Positions 48,156 to 57,828 are shown, numbered from the stretch's first letter. The stretch is 64,000 bases of DNA from Ancylobacter sp. Lp-2 (GCF_020523795.1 NZ_JAJALI010000010.1:114078-178077), one strand, 5' to 3'. The notes: a model not told the origin generated them from the letters alone. Numbers and translations are program-made.

Positions 48156-48935
48156 TCAAGCCTCGCGTTCGATATAGGCGCCCGGCGGTGTGCCGAGGAT
48201 ACGCCGGAACATCGAGGTGAAGGCCGCCGGATTGTCGTAGCCGAGATCGAGGGCGACGGCGGTGACCGGCTGGCCGGCGGCGAGGCGCGGCAGCGCCGCC
48301 ATCACGCAGGCCTGCTGGCGCCAGGCGACGAAGCTCAGGCCGGTCTCGCGGCGGAACAGCCGGGTGAAGGTGCGGCGGCTGCATCCGGCGGCCTCGCTCC
48401 ATGCGTCGATGCTGGTATGCGGCGTCGGCGCGAGGAGAAAGCTGCGGCAGAGGCCGGCCAGCGCCTTGTGCGCGGGAAGCGGCAGCGACAAGGGCAGCGC
48501 CGGCAGCAGCGGGATCTCGTGCTGGATCAGCGCCATCAGCGCGCCGTCGCGCCCGGCGGGGTCGTATTCCGCCGGCACGAAGACCGCCTCGGCCAGCAGG
48601 CTGCGCATCAGCGGCGGAATGCCCAGCACCTGGCAATGCCCCGGCATGTTCCGGATGACGCCCGGCTCGATATAGAGGCTGCGCATCCTGACCCGCCCCA
48701 TGATGCGCACATCGTGGACGATGCCGGCGGGAATCCACATGCCGCGCTCCGGCGGCATCACCCAGGCGCCCGCGGCGGTGGCGAGCAGCACCACGCCGGT
48801 GGCGCCATAGAGCAACTGGTCGCGCCGGTGCCGGTGCGGGGCGATGACATGCCCGTCGGCATAGTCGGAGCCGAGCGCGACCACCGGCCGGGCGACCTCC
48901 CGAAACGCATCTTCGACGCTGCTGCCCCGTTGCAT
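48156..48935 (-). CDS. AraC-family regulator with cupin-type sensor
   Basis: The 259-aa protein has an N-terminal cupin-like domain (HVIAPHRHRRDQLLYGATG) and a C-terminal AraC domain (SIDAWSEAAGCSRRTFTRLF; VTAVALDLGYDNPAAFTSMF; LGTPPGAYI). ATG 48935 has GAGTGGG upstream. It is divergent from an MFS efflux gene across 117 nt, a pairing that suggests it controls that transporter. Confidence 0.9.
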   Translation of the reverse strand: MQRGSSVEDAFREVARPVVALGSDYADGHVIAPHRHRRDQLLYGATGVVLLATAAGAWVMPPERGMWIPAGIVHDVRIMGRVRMRSLYIEPGVIRNMPGHCQVLGIPPLMRSLLAEAVFVPAEYDPAGRDGALMALIQHEIPLLPALPLSLPLPAHKALAGLCRSFLLAPTPHTSIDAWSEAAGCSRRTFTRLFRRETGLSFVAWRQQACVMAALPRLAAGQPVTAVALDLGYDNPAAFTSMFRRILGTPPGAYIEREA

Positions 48936-49052
48936 TGGCCCACTCGCGTAAGAAGTTGACCTTAACGCGGTAGCGGGCCGCATTCCAGCCGCTAAGACTG
49001 GGGCCGGATCGAAGCGCCGCCACCGGCGCGAACCAGGGTGCGTAACGCCGTC

Positions 49053-50279
49053 ATGTCCGACCTCACCGCCGACCGAGCCTCAGACCGAACCTCGCCCGCC
49101 CGGACCCACTATCTCGTGCTCGGGGCCGCCGGCTTCTGCCACCTGCTCAACGACATGCTGCAGTCGCTGTTCATCGCCGCCTACCCGGTCTTCAAGGGCA
49201 ATTTCGACCTGAACTACGCCCAGATCGGCCTGCTGACGCTGGTGTACAACGTGACCGCCTCGCTGCTGCAGCCGCTGGTGGGGCTCTACACCGACCGGCG
49301 GCCGCAGCCCTATTCGCTGCCCTTCGGCATGGGTATGTCGCTGCTCGGCCTCTTGGTGCTGGCCTTCGCCGGCTCCTTCGAGGTGCTGTTGCTGGGCGGC
49401 GTGCTGCTCGGCATCGGCTCGTCGATCTTCCACCCGGAATCCTCGCGCATCGCGCGGCTGGCCTCGGGCGGCGCCTATGGGCTGGCGCAGTCGACCTTCC
49501 AGGTCGGCGGCAATATCGGCAGCGCGCTCGGGCCGCTGCTGCTGGTCGCCGTCGTGCTGCCGCGCGGCCAGCAGAGCCTCGCCTGGTTCTGCCTCGCGGC
49601 GCTGGGCGGCATCATCCTGCTGACCGGCCTCGGCAGCTGGTACAAGGCCAATGGCCATGCCCGGTCGAGCGGCGGCCCGGCGACGCTGATCCCGCGCCTC
49701 AGCCGGGCCAAGGTGATCGGCGCGGTGGCGATCCTGGTGTGCCTGCTGGTGTCGAAGTGGTTCTACCTCGCCAGCTTCTCGAGCTTCTATGTCTTCTACC
49801 TGATGCAGCATTTCGGCACGAGCGAAGAGCAGGCCCAGCTCTATCTGTTCGTGTTCCTGGCGGCGGTGGCGGTCGGCACGCTGGTCGGCGGCCCGCTGGG
49901 CGATCGCATTGGCCGCAAGGCGATCATCTGGGGCTCGATCTTCGGCGTGCTGCCGTTCTCGCTGGTGCTGCCGCATGTCGGGCTGACCGCGACGCTGGCG
50001 CTGAGCGTGGTGATCGGCCTGATCCTGGCGTCGGCCTTCTCCGCCATCGTCGTCTACGCGCAGGAGCTGATGCCGGGCCGGGTCGGCATGGTGTCGGGGC
50101 TGTTCTTCGGCCTCGCCTTCGGGCTCGGCGGCATCGGCGCCGCCGTGCTGGGCGTGCTGGCCGACTGGACCAGCCTCACCTTCGTCTTCGAGGCCTGCGC
50201 CTTCCTGCCGGCGATCGGCATCCTCGCCGCGCTGCTGCCGAACCTCGGCGACGGGCGGGCGGCCCGGGCGGGCAAGTGA
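49053..50279 (+). CDS. MFS transporter, fosmidomycin-resistance (Fsr)-like
   Basis: The 408-aa protein has about 12 membrane segments. LGAAGFCHLLNDMLQSLF, near residues 24-41, is the Fsr-subfamily start, and GIGSSIFHPESSRIARLASG with FQVGGNIGSALGPLL are further Fsr markers. Loop GDRIGRKAIIWG is the MFS A-like motif. Members efflux fosmidomycin and other compounds. ATG 49053 is preferred to 49038. Confidence 0.9.
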   Translation: MSDLTADRASDRTSPARTHYLVLGAAGFCHLLNDMLQSLFIAAYPVFKGNFDLNYAQIGLLTLVYNVTASLLQPLVGLYTDRRPQPYSLPFGMGMSLLGLLVLAFAGSFEVLLLGGVLLGIGSSIFHPESSRIARLASGGAYGLAQSTFQVGGNIGSALGPLLLVAVVLPRGQQSLAWFCLAALGGIILLTGLGSWYKANGHARSSGGPATLIPRLSRAKVIGAVAILVCLLVSKWFYLASFSSFYVFYLMQHFGTSEEQAQLYLFVFLAAVAVGTLVGGPLGDRIGRKAIIWGSIFGVLPFSLVLPHVGLTATLALSVVIGLILASAFSAIVVYAQELMPGRVGMVSGLFFGLAFGLGGIGAAVLGVLADWTSLTFVFEACAFLPAIGILAALLPNLGDGRAARAGK

Positions 50280-50304
50280 GGGGGCAAGTGAGGCGGTCGA
50301 GAGT

Positions 50305-50333
50305 GAACCCGGGCCGGCTGTCGGCCCGGGTTC
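50305..50333. terminator. Bidirectional terminator, 12-bp stem
   Basis: GAACCCGGGCCG and CGGCCCGGGTTC form a perfect stem with a 5-nt loop between the convergent MFS and cytochrome genes. No long T-run is present on either side. Confidence 0.75.
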
Positions 50334-50342
50334 GGATCGCTG

Positions 50343-51566
50343 TTAGGGCTGCATCTCGCCACGCAGCTCGTGGACGGCCTCGGCCTTCACCGGCGGGGCT
50401 GCGTTGCCCCAGCTGTTGCGCACATAGGTGAGCAGGTTGGCGACGTCCTCGTCCTTCAGGTTCCAGGCGAAGGCCGGCATGGAGGGGCCGGTCGGCCGGG
50501 CATCGGTGGCCCCGGCCCGGCTTCCCGCCAGCACCACCCGGATCAGCGAGGTGGCATCGGCATTGTTCACCAGCGGCGCGGCGGCGAGCTTCGGGAACAG
50601 GCCGGTGATGCCCTCGCCCTGGCCGACATGGCAGCCCGAGCAGCGGTCCTCGTAGATCGCCCGGCCGGCGACCATGCGCGGATCGGCGGCGGCGAGCGGC
50701 GCCGGCGGCGCGGCGGGCGAACCGTCAAGGCTCTTCAGATAGGTCGCCACCGCCTTGAGGTCGGCATCGGTCCACTGGCTGGACGACTTTTCCACCACCT
50801 CGGCCATCGGCCCGGAGGCGATGTCGTAGCGGTTGGCGCCGTCCTTCATGTAGGCGACGAACTCGTCAGTGGTCCACTTGCCGATGCCCTGATGCGCGTG
50901 GCCGGTGATGTCCGGCGCCAGCCAGCCGTCGACGACGTTGCCGCGCAGTGCCTCGCCGGCCTTGTCGCCGCCCATGACGTTCTTCGGCGTGTGGCAGGTG
51001 CCGCAATGGGCGAGGCCCTCGACGATGTAGGCGCCGCGGTTCCACTCGGCGTTCTGCCTCGGATCGGGGACGTATTCGCCCTTGGTGAAGTTCAGCAGGT
51101 TCCAGCCGAACAGGCTGAGCCGGATGTTGAACGGGAAGGGCAGCTGGTTGGTCTCGACCTCGTTGTGCACGGGATCGAGGGTCTTGAGATAGGCGAACAG
51201 CGCCGCGTTGTCGGCCGCCGTCACCTTGGTGTAGGCGGTGTAGGGCATGGCGCCGTACAGGTGGTAGCCGCCCTTGGCGACGCCTTCCGACATGGCGCGC
51301 TGGAACTCGTCCAGCGACCAGCCGCCGATGCCGGTCTCGCGGTCCGGCGTGATGTTGGCGCCGACCAGCCGGCCGAACGGCGTCTCGATCGGCACGCCGC
51401 CGGCGAAGGGCTTGCCGCCGGGCGCGGTGTGGCAGGCGGCGCAGTCGCCGAGCACGGCGAGATAGCGGCCGCGCTCGACGGTGACGAAGTCGGACTGGTC
51501 GCCGGCGAAGGCGGTGCCGGTGAGGCCGCCGACGAGGGCGAGCGTGAGGAGAGCGAGCTTCCTCAT
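50343..51566 (-). CDS. Triheme cytochrome c subunit of a membrane dehydrogenase
   Basis: The 407-aa exported protein has a signal peptide (residues 1-21) and three heme-binding motifs: CAACH (42-46), CGTCH (188-192) and CSGCH (309-313). This is the size and spacing of the cytochrome subunit of membrane gluconate, sorbitol and alcohol dehydrogenases of acetic acid bacteria, which passes electrons to ubiquinone. The frame runs on to 52070 inside the GMC gene, but ATG 51566 begins the signal peptide and overlaps the GMC stop (ATGA). Confidence 0.93.
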   Translation of the reverse strand: MRKLALLTLALVGGLTGTAFAGDQSDFVTVERGRYLAVLGDCAACHTAPGGKPFAGGVPIETPFGRLVGANITPDRETGIGGWSLDEFQRAMSEGVAKGGYHLYGAMPYTAYTKVTAADNAALFAYLKTLDPVHNEVETNQLPFPFNIRLSLFGWNLLNFTKGEYVPDPRQNAEWNRGAYIVEGLAHCGTCHTPKNVMGGDKAGEALRGNVVDGWLAPDITGHAHQGIGKWTTDEFVAYMKDGANRYDIASGPMAEVVEKSSSQWTDADLKAVATYLKSLDGSPAAPPAPLAAADPRMVAGRAIYEDRCSGCHVGQGEGITGLFPKLAAAPLVNNADATSLIRVVLAGSRAGATDARPTGPSMPAFAWNLKDEDVANLLTYVRNSWGNAAPPVKAEAVHELRGEMQP

Positions 51567-53329
51567 GCCGGCACCAGCGCGCCCGGCGCCTTCAGATAGA
51601 GGTTGCGGATCGCGTCGGCGGCCTTGAAGGCCAGCGCCGCGGCGGTGCCGGTCGGGTTGTAGCCGGGGTTCTGCGGGAAGGCGGAGGCGCCGACCACGAA
51701 CAGGTTCGGCACGTCCCAGGTCTGCAGGTACTTGTTCACCGAGCTGGTGGTCGGATCGGTGCCCATGACGAAGCCGCCGACCACGTGCGAGGACTGGTAG
51801 GGCGCGCTGTTCCAGTGCCCCTTCATCGGCCGCTCGACGATCTGGCGCGGCCCCATGGCGCGGGCGATCTCCCCGACCTTGGAGGTGCAGAACTGCGCCA
51901 TCTTCAGGTCGTTCTCCAGGAAGTCGAACGTGACCCGCAGCAGTGGGCGGCCGAGCCGGTCGGTGTAGGTCGGATCCAGCGACAGATAGTTGCCGCGCGT
52001 GGCGTAGCTCGACGCCTCGCAGCCGATGCTCATGGTGCTGAGATAGGCCTTCTGGGTCTCGCTCTTCCATTTCGAGCCCCAGCGCGGCGTGCCGGGCGGG
52101 GTCGGGCGGCTGGCGATCGGGGCGGCGCCGATCGGCGTGACGCGGATCGAGCCGCCGCCGAAGAAGCCGAGGCCGGAATGGTCGAAATTGTCGTTGTTGA
52201 ACTCGTCGATCCCCATGCCGACGGCGCCGCCGCCGATGAAGGAATTGAAGTTCTTGTCATCGAAGAACAGCTGCACGCCATTGGCGGTCTGGTAGCAGTA
52301 GTTGCGCCCGGTGGTGCCGGTGTTCGACACCGGGTCATAGGGCTTGCCGACGCCGGAGAGCAGCATCAGCCGCACATTCTCGAAGGTGAAGGCGCTGACC
52401 ACCACGAGGTCGGCCGGCTGCTCCCATTCCTGGCCCGAGCTGTCGACATAGACGACGCCGGTGGCGCGGGTGCCGGAGCGATCGAGGGTGACGCGCAGCA
52501 CCTCGGAATTGGTCACCGCGGTGAAGTTCGACTTGCGCACCAGCGCCGGCAGCACCGTGGTGATGGCGCTGGCCTTGGAATAGTTGGCGCAGCCGTAATT
52601 GGTGCAGAAGCCGCAGAAGGTGCACGGCCCCATGGTGACGCCGAGCGGGTTGGTATAGGCCTCCGACAACAGCGCCGACGGCACCGGAAACGGCTTGTAG
52701 CCGAGCTTGCGCGCGGCTTCCGCGAACAGCGTCGGCCCATAGGGCTGCTTCATCGGCTTGGTCGGGTATTCCTCCGAGCGCGGGCCCTCGAACGGGTTGC
52801 CGCCCTCCTGGAGGACGCCGTTCAGATTGCCGGCCTTGCCGGAAATGCCGGCGAGACGGTCGAAGGAGGCGTAGTACGGCTCCATCTCGGCCCAGTCGGT
52901 GCCCCAGTCCTGGAGCGTGAGCTCCTCGGGCATCGCGGCGGCGCCGTACTTCTCGGTGAGATAGCTCTTCAGGCGGAAATCGTCCGGCCCGAAGCGGAAG
53001 GTGATGCCGGCCCAGTGGTTGCCGGCGCCGCCCGTGCCGTTGCCGGGGTGGAACGAGCCCCAGTTGCGCATCGGCAGCGCGGTCTGCGAGGCGTTGTTGC
53101 GGGTGGTGATGGCGCTCTGCGCCGGGCGCACCATCAGTTCCTGGCGCTGGTTGTAGCGCAGCTCGTCGGCGGCGGTGGCGATGTTGAAATCGCGGGCGGT
53201 GTCGCGCCACGGGCCGCGCTCGATGGCGACCACGTCGAGCCCCTCGTCGGTGAGCTCATTGGCGATGATGGAGCCGGCCCAGCCGAGGCCGATGACCACC
53301 ACATCCTTGCGGGGGAGTTTCGTAGCCAT
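51563..53329 (-). CDS. GMC-family FAD oxidoreductase (gluconate 2-dehydrogenase-type large subunit)
   Basis: The 588-aa flavoprotein has the N-terminal dinucleotide fold VVVIGLGWAGSIIANEL (about residues 10-26). GGAGNHWAGITFRF is the FAD-contact loop, a cysteine cluster CTFCGFCTNYGC follows that may bind an iron-sulfur centre, and the C-terminal catalytic region is NPTGTAAALAFKAADAI. It has no signal peptide and is presumably co-exported with the Tat-dependent small subunit. Substrate (gluconate, sorbitol, fructose or similar) cannot be assigned. Confidence 0.92.
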   Translation of the reverse strand: MATKLPRKDVVVIGLGWAGSIIANELTDEGLDVVAIERGPWRDTARDFNIATAADELRYNQRQELMVRPAQSAITTRNNASQTALPMRNWGSFHPGNGTGGAGNHWAGITFRFGPDDFRLKSYLTEKYGAAAMPEELTLQDWGTDWAEMEPYYASFDRLAGISGKAGNLNGVLQEGGNPFEGPRSEEYPTKPMKQPYGPTLFAEAARKLGYKPFPVPSALLSEAYTNPLGVTMGPCTFCGFCTNYGCANYSKASAITTVLPALVRKSNFTAVTNSEVLRVTLDRSGTRATGVVYVDSSGQEWEQPADLVVVSAFTFENVRLMLLSGVGKPYDPVSNTGTTGRNYCYQTANGVQLFFDDKNFNSFIGGGAVGMGIDEFNNDNFDHSGLGFFGGGSIRVTPIGAAPIASRPTPPGTPRWGSKWKSETQKAYLSTMSIGCEASSYATRGNYLSLDPTYTDRLGRPLLRVTFDFLENDLKMAQFCTSKVGEIARAMGPRQIVERPMKGHWNSAPYQSSHVVGGFVMGTDPTTSSVNKYLQTWDVPNLFVVGASAFPQNPGYNPTGTAAALAFKAADAIRNLYLKAPGALVPA

Positions 53330-53332
53330 GGG

Positions 53333-54082
53333 CTAGCCTTTCGTCTTCCATTCCGGCCGGCCGGCAATCGACAGCGGCGGCAGGTCCAGCTTCTCGTTGT
53401 GACGTTCGACATAGTCGCGGTAGTCGTAGCGCGCGCCGGGAAAGCCCAGCATCTTCCACGACACCATGTCCTTGTTGCCGCCATAGATCGGGTCGGCGAA
53501 GAAGCCTTCCATGGTGTTGCCGAGCACGATCTCGAACAGCAGCTTGCCGTCGAAGCCGGGCAGCTCGATCTTGCCGGCCTCGATGCCGGCGAGGATCTCG
53601 TCGCGGGTCTCGCCCGGCAGTTCGGCGAAGGCCTTGGAATGGCTGGCGTGGCACCAGGCGTCGAGCGCGGCGAGGCCGCGACGGTAGCGGTCGCGCGGCA
53701 CGAATTCCGACTGGTCGCCCTGTTCCGGCGTGCCCTTCTGGAAGGGCCCCTGCATGTAGAGCCGCTCATAGGAGCCGTAGGAGCCGGCGAGCTGCCGGTC
53801 GATGAACTCGGCGCAGCCGGCATCCTTGCCGGACATGCTGAGGTCGTCGGCCGGGATCAGCCGCTCGACCATGGCCTCGACCGTCCGCGCCTCATCGGGC
53901 GTGAAGAAATACCAGCGGCCGCCCGGCAGGGTTTCCGGCGGCGCGTAGTCGAAGGGCGAGAAGGGCTGCGTGCCGCGGATCACATCGCCGAAGGCCTTGC
54001 CACTGGCGGCCAGCAGCGCGGCCATCGCCGTCGATGTGAGAAACCTGCGGCGTGAGACGCCCGGAGGACTGGAAGTGAGCAT
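53333..54082 (-). CDS. Gluconate 2-dehydrogenase subunit 3 family protein (Tat-exported)
   Basis: The 249-aa small subunit has a twin-arginine leader: SRRRFLTSTAMAALLAASG at about residues 10-28. The mature domain carries FFTPDEARTVEAMVERLIPADD, the family signature of subunit 3. In related dehydrogenases it chaperones the flavoprotein across the membrane. ATG 54082 has GAGGGAG 5 nt upstream and is favoured over the longer frame to 54169. It leads the three-gene operon, 3 nt before the GMC gene. Confidence 0.9.
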   Translation of the reverse strand: MLTSSPPGVSRRRFLTSTAMAALLAASGKAFGDVIRGTQPFSPFDYAPPETLPGGRWYFFTPDEARTVEAMVERLIPADDLSMSGKDAGCAEFIDRQLAGSYGSYERLYMQGPFQKGTPEQGDQSEFVPRDRYRRGLAALDAWCHASHSKAFAELPGETRDEILAGIEAGKIELPGFDGKLLFEIVLGNTMEGFFADPIYGGNKDMVSWKMLGFPGARYDYRDYVERHNEKLDLPPLSIAGRPEWKTKG

Positions 54083-54388
54083 CGAACTCCCTCTGGTGAT
54101 CGCAGCCGACCCGCCCGTCGACCAGAAGGGGATATAGATTAGTAAAATTCCAGATGCACCCCAAGCCATGCGAGAAATGCATAGATTTGAGCCATCAATT
54201 TGTCGAATTCCGTGACGGAAACCGCGGAAACCCTGCCATTGCGGATTGCCGGTTGGGTTGGTTTGCCAGCTAAAATATTGAAAATGCTTGAATTGTGTTT
54301 AGTGTCGCGTTTCCGGGCATGGCGCTTTTCCGCCATTTCCCGGAAATCAGATACCGCAAATCTTCATGCCGAAACGGCGCGGAACGGC
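54083..54388. other. 306-nt intergenic region, AT-rich
   Basis: This is one of the more AT-rich stretches outside the integrated element (notably 54135-54310). It should contain the promoter of the dehydrogenase operon on the minus strand. A 65-codon minus frame (54139-54336) has no supporting feature. Confidence 0.5.
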
Positions 54389-55423
54389 TTACGTGGCGAC
54401 GGCCAGATTCGTGTCGACCAGAGCCGCCGCCGGCACCACGTCGAGCCCGGCTGCCTCGGCGATGAGCCGGAAGGAGCGCAGGCGCTGAGCGTGGTCGTAG
54501 ACGTCCGACACCACGATGAGCTCGTCGGCACCGGTCTCGGCGATGAGCGCGTCGAGGCCGGCGCGCACCGTCTCCGGCGAGCCGACGATGGAGCGGGCGA
54601 GCATGCGCATCGCCTGCGCCTTCTCCATCGGCGACCAGTAGCTCTCGATGTCGTCGATCGGCGGCCGGCTGAGGCCGCGCGCGCCGCGGAAGATGTCGGC
54701 GAACGACATTTGCTGGGTGGTCGCCAGCCGGCGCGCCTCGGCATCGGTCGGGGCGGCGATGACGTTGACGCCGACCATGGCGTAGGGGCGGGCGAGCTGC
54801 TCGGACGGCTTGAAGCGGCTGCGGTAGATGTCGAGCGCGGAGAGCAGCATCTCCGGGGCGAAATGCGAGGCGAAGGCGTAGGGCAGGCCGAGCTCGGCGG
54901 CGAGCATCGCGCCGAAATTGCTGGAGCCGAGGATCCACAACGGCACCTCGGTGCCCGCTGCCGGCACCGCCTGGATGCGCTGGCCCGGCGCCGCCGGGGC
55001 GAGGAAGGCCTGAAGCTCCAGCACGTCCTGCGGGAAATTCTCGGCGGATTCGTTGGTGCGGCGCAGGGCGCGCAACGTCGTCTGGTCGGTGCCCGGCGCG
55101 CGGCCGAGCCCGAGATCGACACGGCCGGGGAACAGCCGCGCCAGCGTGCCGAACTGCTCGGCGATCACATAGGGCGAATGGTTGGGCAGCATGATGCCGC
55201 CGGCGCCGACCCGGATCCGCGACGAGCCGGCGGCGATGTGGGCCAGCACCAGCGAGGTGGCGGCGCTGGCGATGCCCGGCATGTTGTGATGCTCGGCCAC
55301 CCAGATGCGGTTGTAGCCCCAGCGCTCGGCATGGGCGGCGAGGTCGCGGGCGTTGTCGAACGCGCCGCGCGCGTCGGTCTCCTCGGTAACGCGGACGAGG
55401 TCGAGAATGGACAGGGCCGTCAA
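54389..55423 (-). CDS. LLM-class flavin-dependent oxidoreductase
   Basis: The 344-aa single-domain luciferase-like protein matches the one-component LLM group. [22 protein letters not shown] begins the barrel, then [31 protein letters not shown] and [12 protein letters not shown] follow. TTG 55423 with GGGAG 7 nt before it matches where relatives begin and leaves room for a leader; ATG 55504 would add 27 atypical residues. It is divergent from a TetR gene and probably repressed by it. Confidence 0.85.
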   Translation of the reverse strand: MTALSILDLVRVTEETDARGAFDNARDLAAHAERWGYNRIWVAEHHNMPGIASAATSLVLAHIAAGSSRIRVGAGGIMLPNHSPYVIAEQFGTLARLFPGRVDLGLGRAPGTDQTTLRALRRTNESAENFPQDVLELQAFLAPAAPGQRIQAVPAAGTEVPLWILGSSNFGAMLAAELGLPYAFASHFAPEMLLSALDIYRSRFKPSEQLARPYAMVGVNVIAAPTDAEARRLATTQQMSFADIFRGARGLSRPPIDDIESYWSPMEKAQAMRMLARSIVGSPETVRAGLDALIAETGADELIVVSDVYDHAQRLRSFRLIAEAAGLDVVPAAALVDTNLAVAT

Positions 55424-55517
55424 TGGCTTGCTCCCGGCAAAAGCGCAGTCGGCGGCACGGGCGGATGCGCCATCATGCCGCCGGAAAGCGGAGGTTGTCT
55501 CCATTTATCTCGATGCT

Positions 55518-55538
55518 ATATGGAGACGGTCTCCATAT
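55518..55538. promoter_or_regulatory. TetR-family operator, perfect 10+1+10 palindrome
   Basis: ATATGGAGAC, one base, then GTCTCCATAT form a perfect palindrome in the divergent LLM/TetR region. TATGGAGAC-type arms are typical of TetR/AcrR operators. It lies 32 nt before the TetR start. Confidence 0.8.
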
Positions 55539-55569
55539 CCAGTCAACCGGATCGAGCGGCGGAACGCGC

Positions 55570-56205
55570 ATGAGTACCGACGTTGTGAGCGGCGAACCTT
55601 CCCGGCTTCGCGCCGATGCCCGGCGCAACCGGGAGCGCATCCTGCGCACCGCCCTGCGGCATTTTTCGCAGCACGGCATCGACGCCTCGCTGGACGACAT
55701 CGCACGCGAGGCCGAGGTCGGGGCCGGCACGCTCTACCGTCATTTCCCCTCGCGCGAGGCGTTGCTCGCCGCGGCGCTGGAGGGCCGGCAGAAGGAATTG
55801 CTGGGCGGTGCGCAACAGGCGAGGGAGATCGCCGATGCGGGGGCCGCGCTCAGCGCCTGGCTCGCGGCATTGCAGGACTATCTGCGCAGCTTCAACGGCT
55901 TGCCGGCGCCGGTGCTGGCGGCGGTGAAGCAGCAGGGCTCACCGCTGTGCCTGTCCTGCAACGCGCTGGTGGCGCTGACCGGGGAGTTCCTCGATCGGGC
56001 GCAGCAGGACGGCCATGCCCGCCGCACGGTGACGGCGAACGAACTGTTCCTGAGCGCCCTCGGCCTCGCCTGGGTGCTGGACCGGGCGGAGACGTGCGGC
56101 ACCTCGCGCCAGGCGCTGGAGAAGGTGCTGGCGCACGGCTATCTGTCCACGCCACCTGACGTCGCACCGGATGGCGGCGCTAGTGGAGCCTCGCAGGTGG
56201 GCTGA
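55570..56205 (+). CDS. TetR/AcrR-family transcriptional regulator
   Basis: The 211-aa protein has an N-terminal TetR helix-turn-helix (IDASLDDIAREAEVGAGTLYRHF, quoted as DDIAREAEVGAGTLYRHF, about residues 40-57) followed by an all-helical ligand domain. ATG 55570 has CGGAACGCGC upstream and gives the standard N-terminus; the open frame from 55423 crosses the operator. It most likely represses itself and the divergent LLM gene. Confidence 0.9.
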   Translation: MSTDVVSGEPSRLRADARRNRERILRTALRHFSQHGIDASLDDIAREAEVGAGTLYRHFPSREALLAAALEGRQKELLGGAQQAREIADAGAALSAWLAALQDYLRSFNGLPAPVLAAVKQQGSPLCLSCNALVALTGEFLDRAQQDGHARRTVTANELFLSALGLAWVLDRAETCGTSRQALEKVLAHGYLSTPPDVAPDGGASGASQVG

Positions 56206-56524
56206 GCGCCGGGCAAACGGCCGGGCTCCTGGATTTATCGGCATGCACGGCGAGGGGCCGTTCCGCGCCGATAGCGGGGACGGCTGGCCGCGTGGCGCGA
56301 GCTGCCGGCGTTCCGGCTGGGCATCGTGGCGAACGCCGGAAGCCGCGCGGTGTCGGGCCTGACCCTCCGGTCCGCCCGGCTGCCCCGACTTGCGCGCCGA
56401 CCCGTTTCCGCAGGATGCGGGCTGCCGGGACCGGCGGCTCTCACGTGTCGATGATGCGTGCCCGGCCTCGTTCCTGATGTAGACTGACGACGCGAAGCGG
56501 TGCCGCCGGGGAGGGGTGATGAAG
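56206..56524. other. 319-nt intergenic region, nothing recognised
   Basis: I see no gene, clear terminator or repeat. Its right end contains GGGGAGGGG, the likely ribosome site for the small secreted protein. Confidence 0.5.
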
Positions 56525-56812
56525 ATGAAACGGATTGTCGTGCTCGTGGCCTTGTCGATGCTTGCCGCCGCCACGGGCGATGCCGGCGCGCAGACGATGA
56601 ATGGATCGCTGGACCAGCCGATGCCGCAATCGTTGCAGCCGATCCAGCCGAACCAGCCGGCCTACGATCCCTCGGCGCCGGATTCGATGACCGGCCAGAT
56701 TCAGCCGCCCCCGGGGCCGCCGCCGGAGGGCCGGGCGGCGGAGATCAAACTGCCGGATTGTACGCCGGGCAGTTGCGGCGTGCCGGACATCATGGCGCCG
56801 CCGGCTCCATGA
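56525..56812 (+). CDS. Small exported Pro/Gln-rich protein, 95 aa
   Basis: The protein has a signal peptide (residues 1-23, ending AGAQ) followed by a proline- and glutamine-rich sequence with two cysteines (DCTPGSCG) near the end, which could form a disulfide. No family is recognised. ATG 56525 is chosen over ATG 56519 because GGGGAGGGG ends 8 nt before it. Confidence 0.55.
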   Translation: MKRIVVLVALSMLAAATGDAGAQTMNGSLDQPMPQSLQPIQPNQPAYDPSAPDSMTGQIQPPPGPPPEGRAAEIKLPDCTPGSCGVPDIMAPPAP

Positions 56813-56919
56813 CCGGCCGCCGGAGCGTGGCCCCGTGCCGGCCGAAAGGCGGCCGGCGTTCGGGGCGCGCTTGAAGGCGAGCCTGCATCGCGCCGCGTGT
56901 GGCGAGCGGCCGCTCGCGG

Positions 56920-57495
56920 TCAGCCTTCCGAATCCATGGGCGGCAGGGTGCGATCCGCTTCCCCCAGCTCCCTCTGCATCAGCACAGTGTCGACCCAGCT
57001 GCCGAATTTGAAGCCGACCGCCTTCAGCGTTCCCACGGTTTCAAAGCCGAGCCGCCGGTGCAGGGCGATGGAACCGGCATTGCCGCTATTGCCGATCACC
57101 GCCAGCATCTGGCGCCAGCCACCGGCCTCGCAGCGCCGGATCAGTTCCTCCAGCAACGCGGCGCCGATGCCGCGCCCGCCGAGGTCCTGGGCGACATAGA
57201 CGGAATCCTCGACGGTGTGGCGATAGGCCGGGCGCGGCCGATAGATCGTGGCGTAGCAATAGCCCAGAACGCGGCCGCCGCCCTCGGCCACCAGATAGGG
57301 CAGCCCGGCCGCGCGAACGGCGGCGCGCCGGGCGGTGAGTTCGGCGGATGATGGCGGGGTCGTCTCGAAACTGGCAAGGCCGTGCAGAACGTGATGGGCA
57401 TAGATGGCCTGCACCGTCTCCATGTCGGCATCGACCGCGTCGCGGATGCGGAACGAGAGGACGTCGTCCTTGTCGTGCGCGGTGGCGTCGTTCAT
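56920..57495 (-). CDS. GNAT acetyltransferase (phosphinothricin acetyltransferase-like)
   Basis: The 191-aa N-acetyltransferase has FRIRDAVDADMETVQAIYAHHV, SFETTPPS and the coenzyme A loop VAQDLGGRGIGAALLEEL (Q/RxxGxG/A). It ends with LGFETVGTLKAVGFKFGSWVDTV, typical of Pat/Bar-type enzymes. Relatives acetylate phosphinothricin, methionine sulfoximine or similar amines; the real substrate is unknown. Confidence 0.85.
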   Translation of the reverse strand: MNDATAHDKDDVLSFRIRDAVDADMETVQAIYAHHVLHGLASFETTPPSSAELTARRAAVRAAGLPYLVAEGGGRVLGYCYATIYRPRPAYRHTVEDSVYVAQDLGGRGIGAALLEELIRRCEAGGWRQMLAVIGNSGNAGSIALHRRLGFETVGTLKAVGFKFGSWVDTVLMQRELGEADRTLPPMDSEG

Positions 57496-57778
57496 CGCGG
57501 TCCTCTCGAAATGGGCGGGCCGAATCCGTGGTGGCGCGCAATTCCTTTGCCGGGAAGCTAGATCAGCCCGTGCGCGGACGCACGCGCCTCGCGGAGCCGC
57601 CGGCGGGCGATGGTTCGGGGCTGTCTGCGAGCGGGGGATGGTCGCGGCCGGGCGGGAAGGCCGCGGCGACCGGCGGCCAGTGTCGTGGCCAGGCCTCGAA
57701 GCCGGGCTCCGCTCGCCTGCCGCCGATGCGCGGGGGTGGGGTGCCGGGCATCGCGTGGCGGGCGATGGCCCAAAACGA

Positions 57779-57802
57779 AAGAGCCGCCTTGCGGCGGCTC
57801 TT
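57779..57802 (-). terminator. Terminator of the interrupted tRNA-fMet gene
   Basis: AAGAGCCGCC and GGCGGCTCTT pair over 10 bp with a 4-nt loop, and on the minus strand the stem is followed by TTCGTTTT. It lies 27 nt past the tRNA 3' end. A second small hairpin, CTCGAT/ATCGAG, lies at 57810-57823. The rest of 57496-57778 shows no gene. Confidence 0.75.
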
Positions 57803-57828
57803 CGTAAACCTCGATAAATCGAGAGTTT

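Noticed and set aside
52335..53823. Alternative-frame ORFs over the GMC and small-subunit genes
   Set aside because: These are arginine-rich shadows of clearly coding frames.
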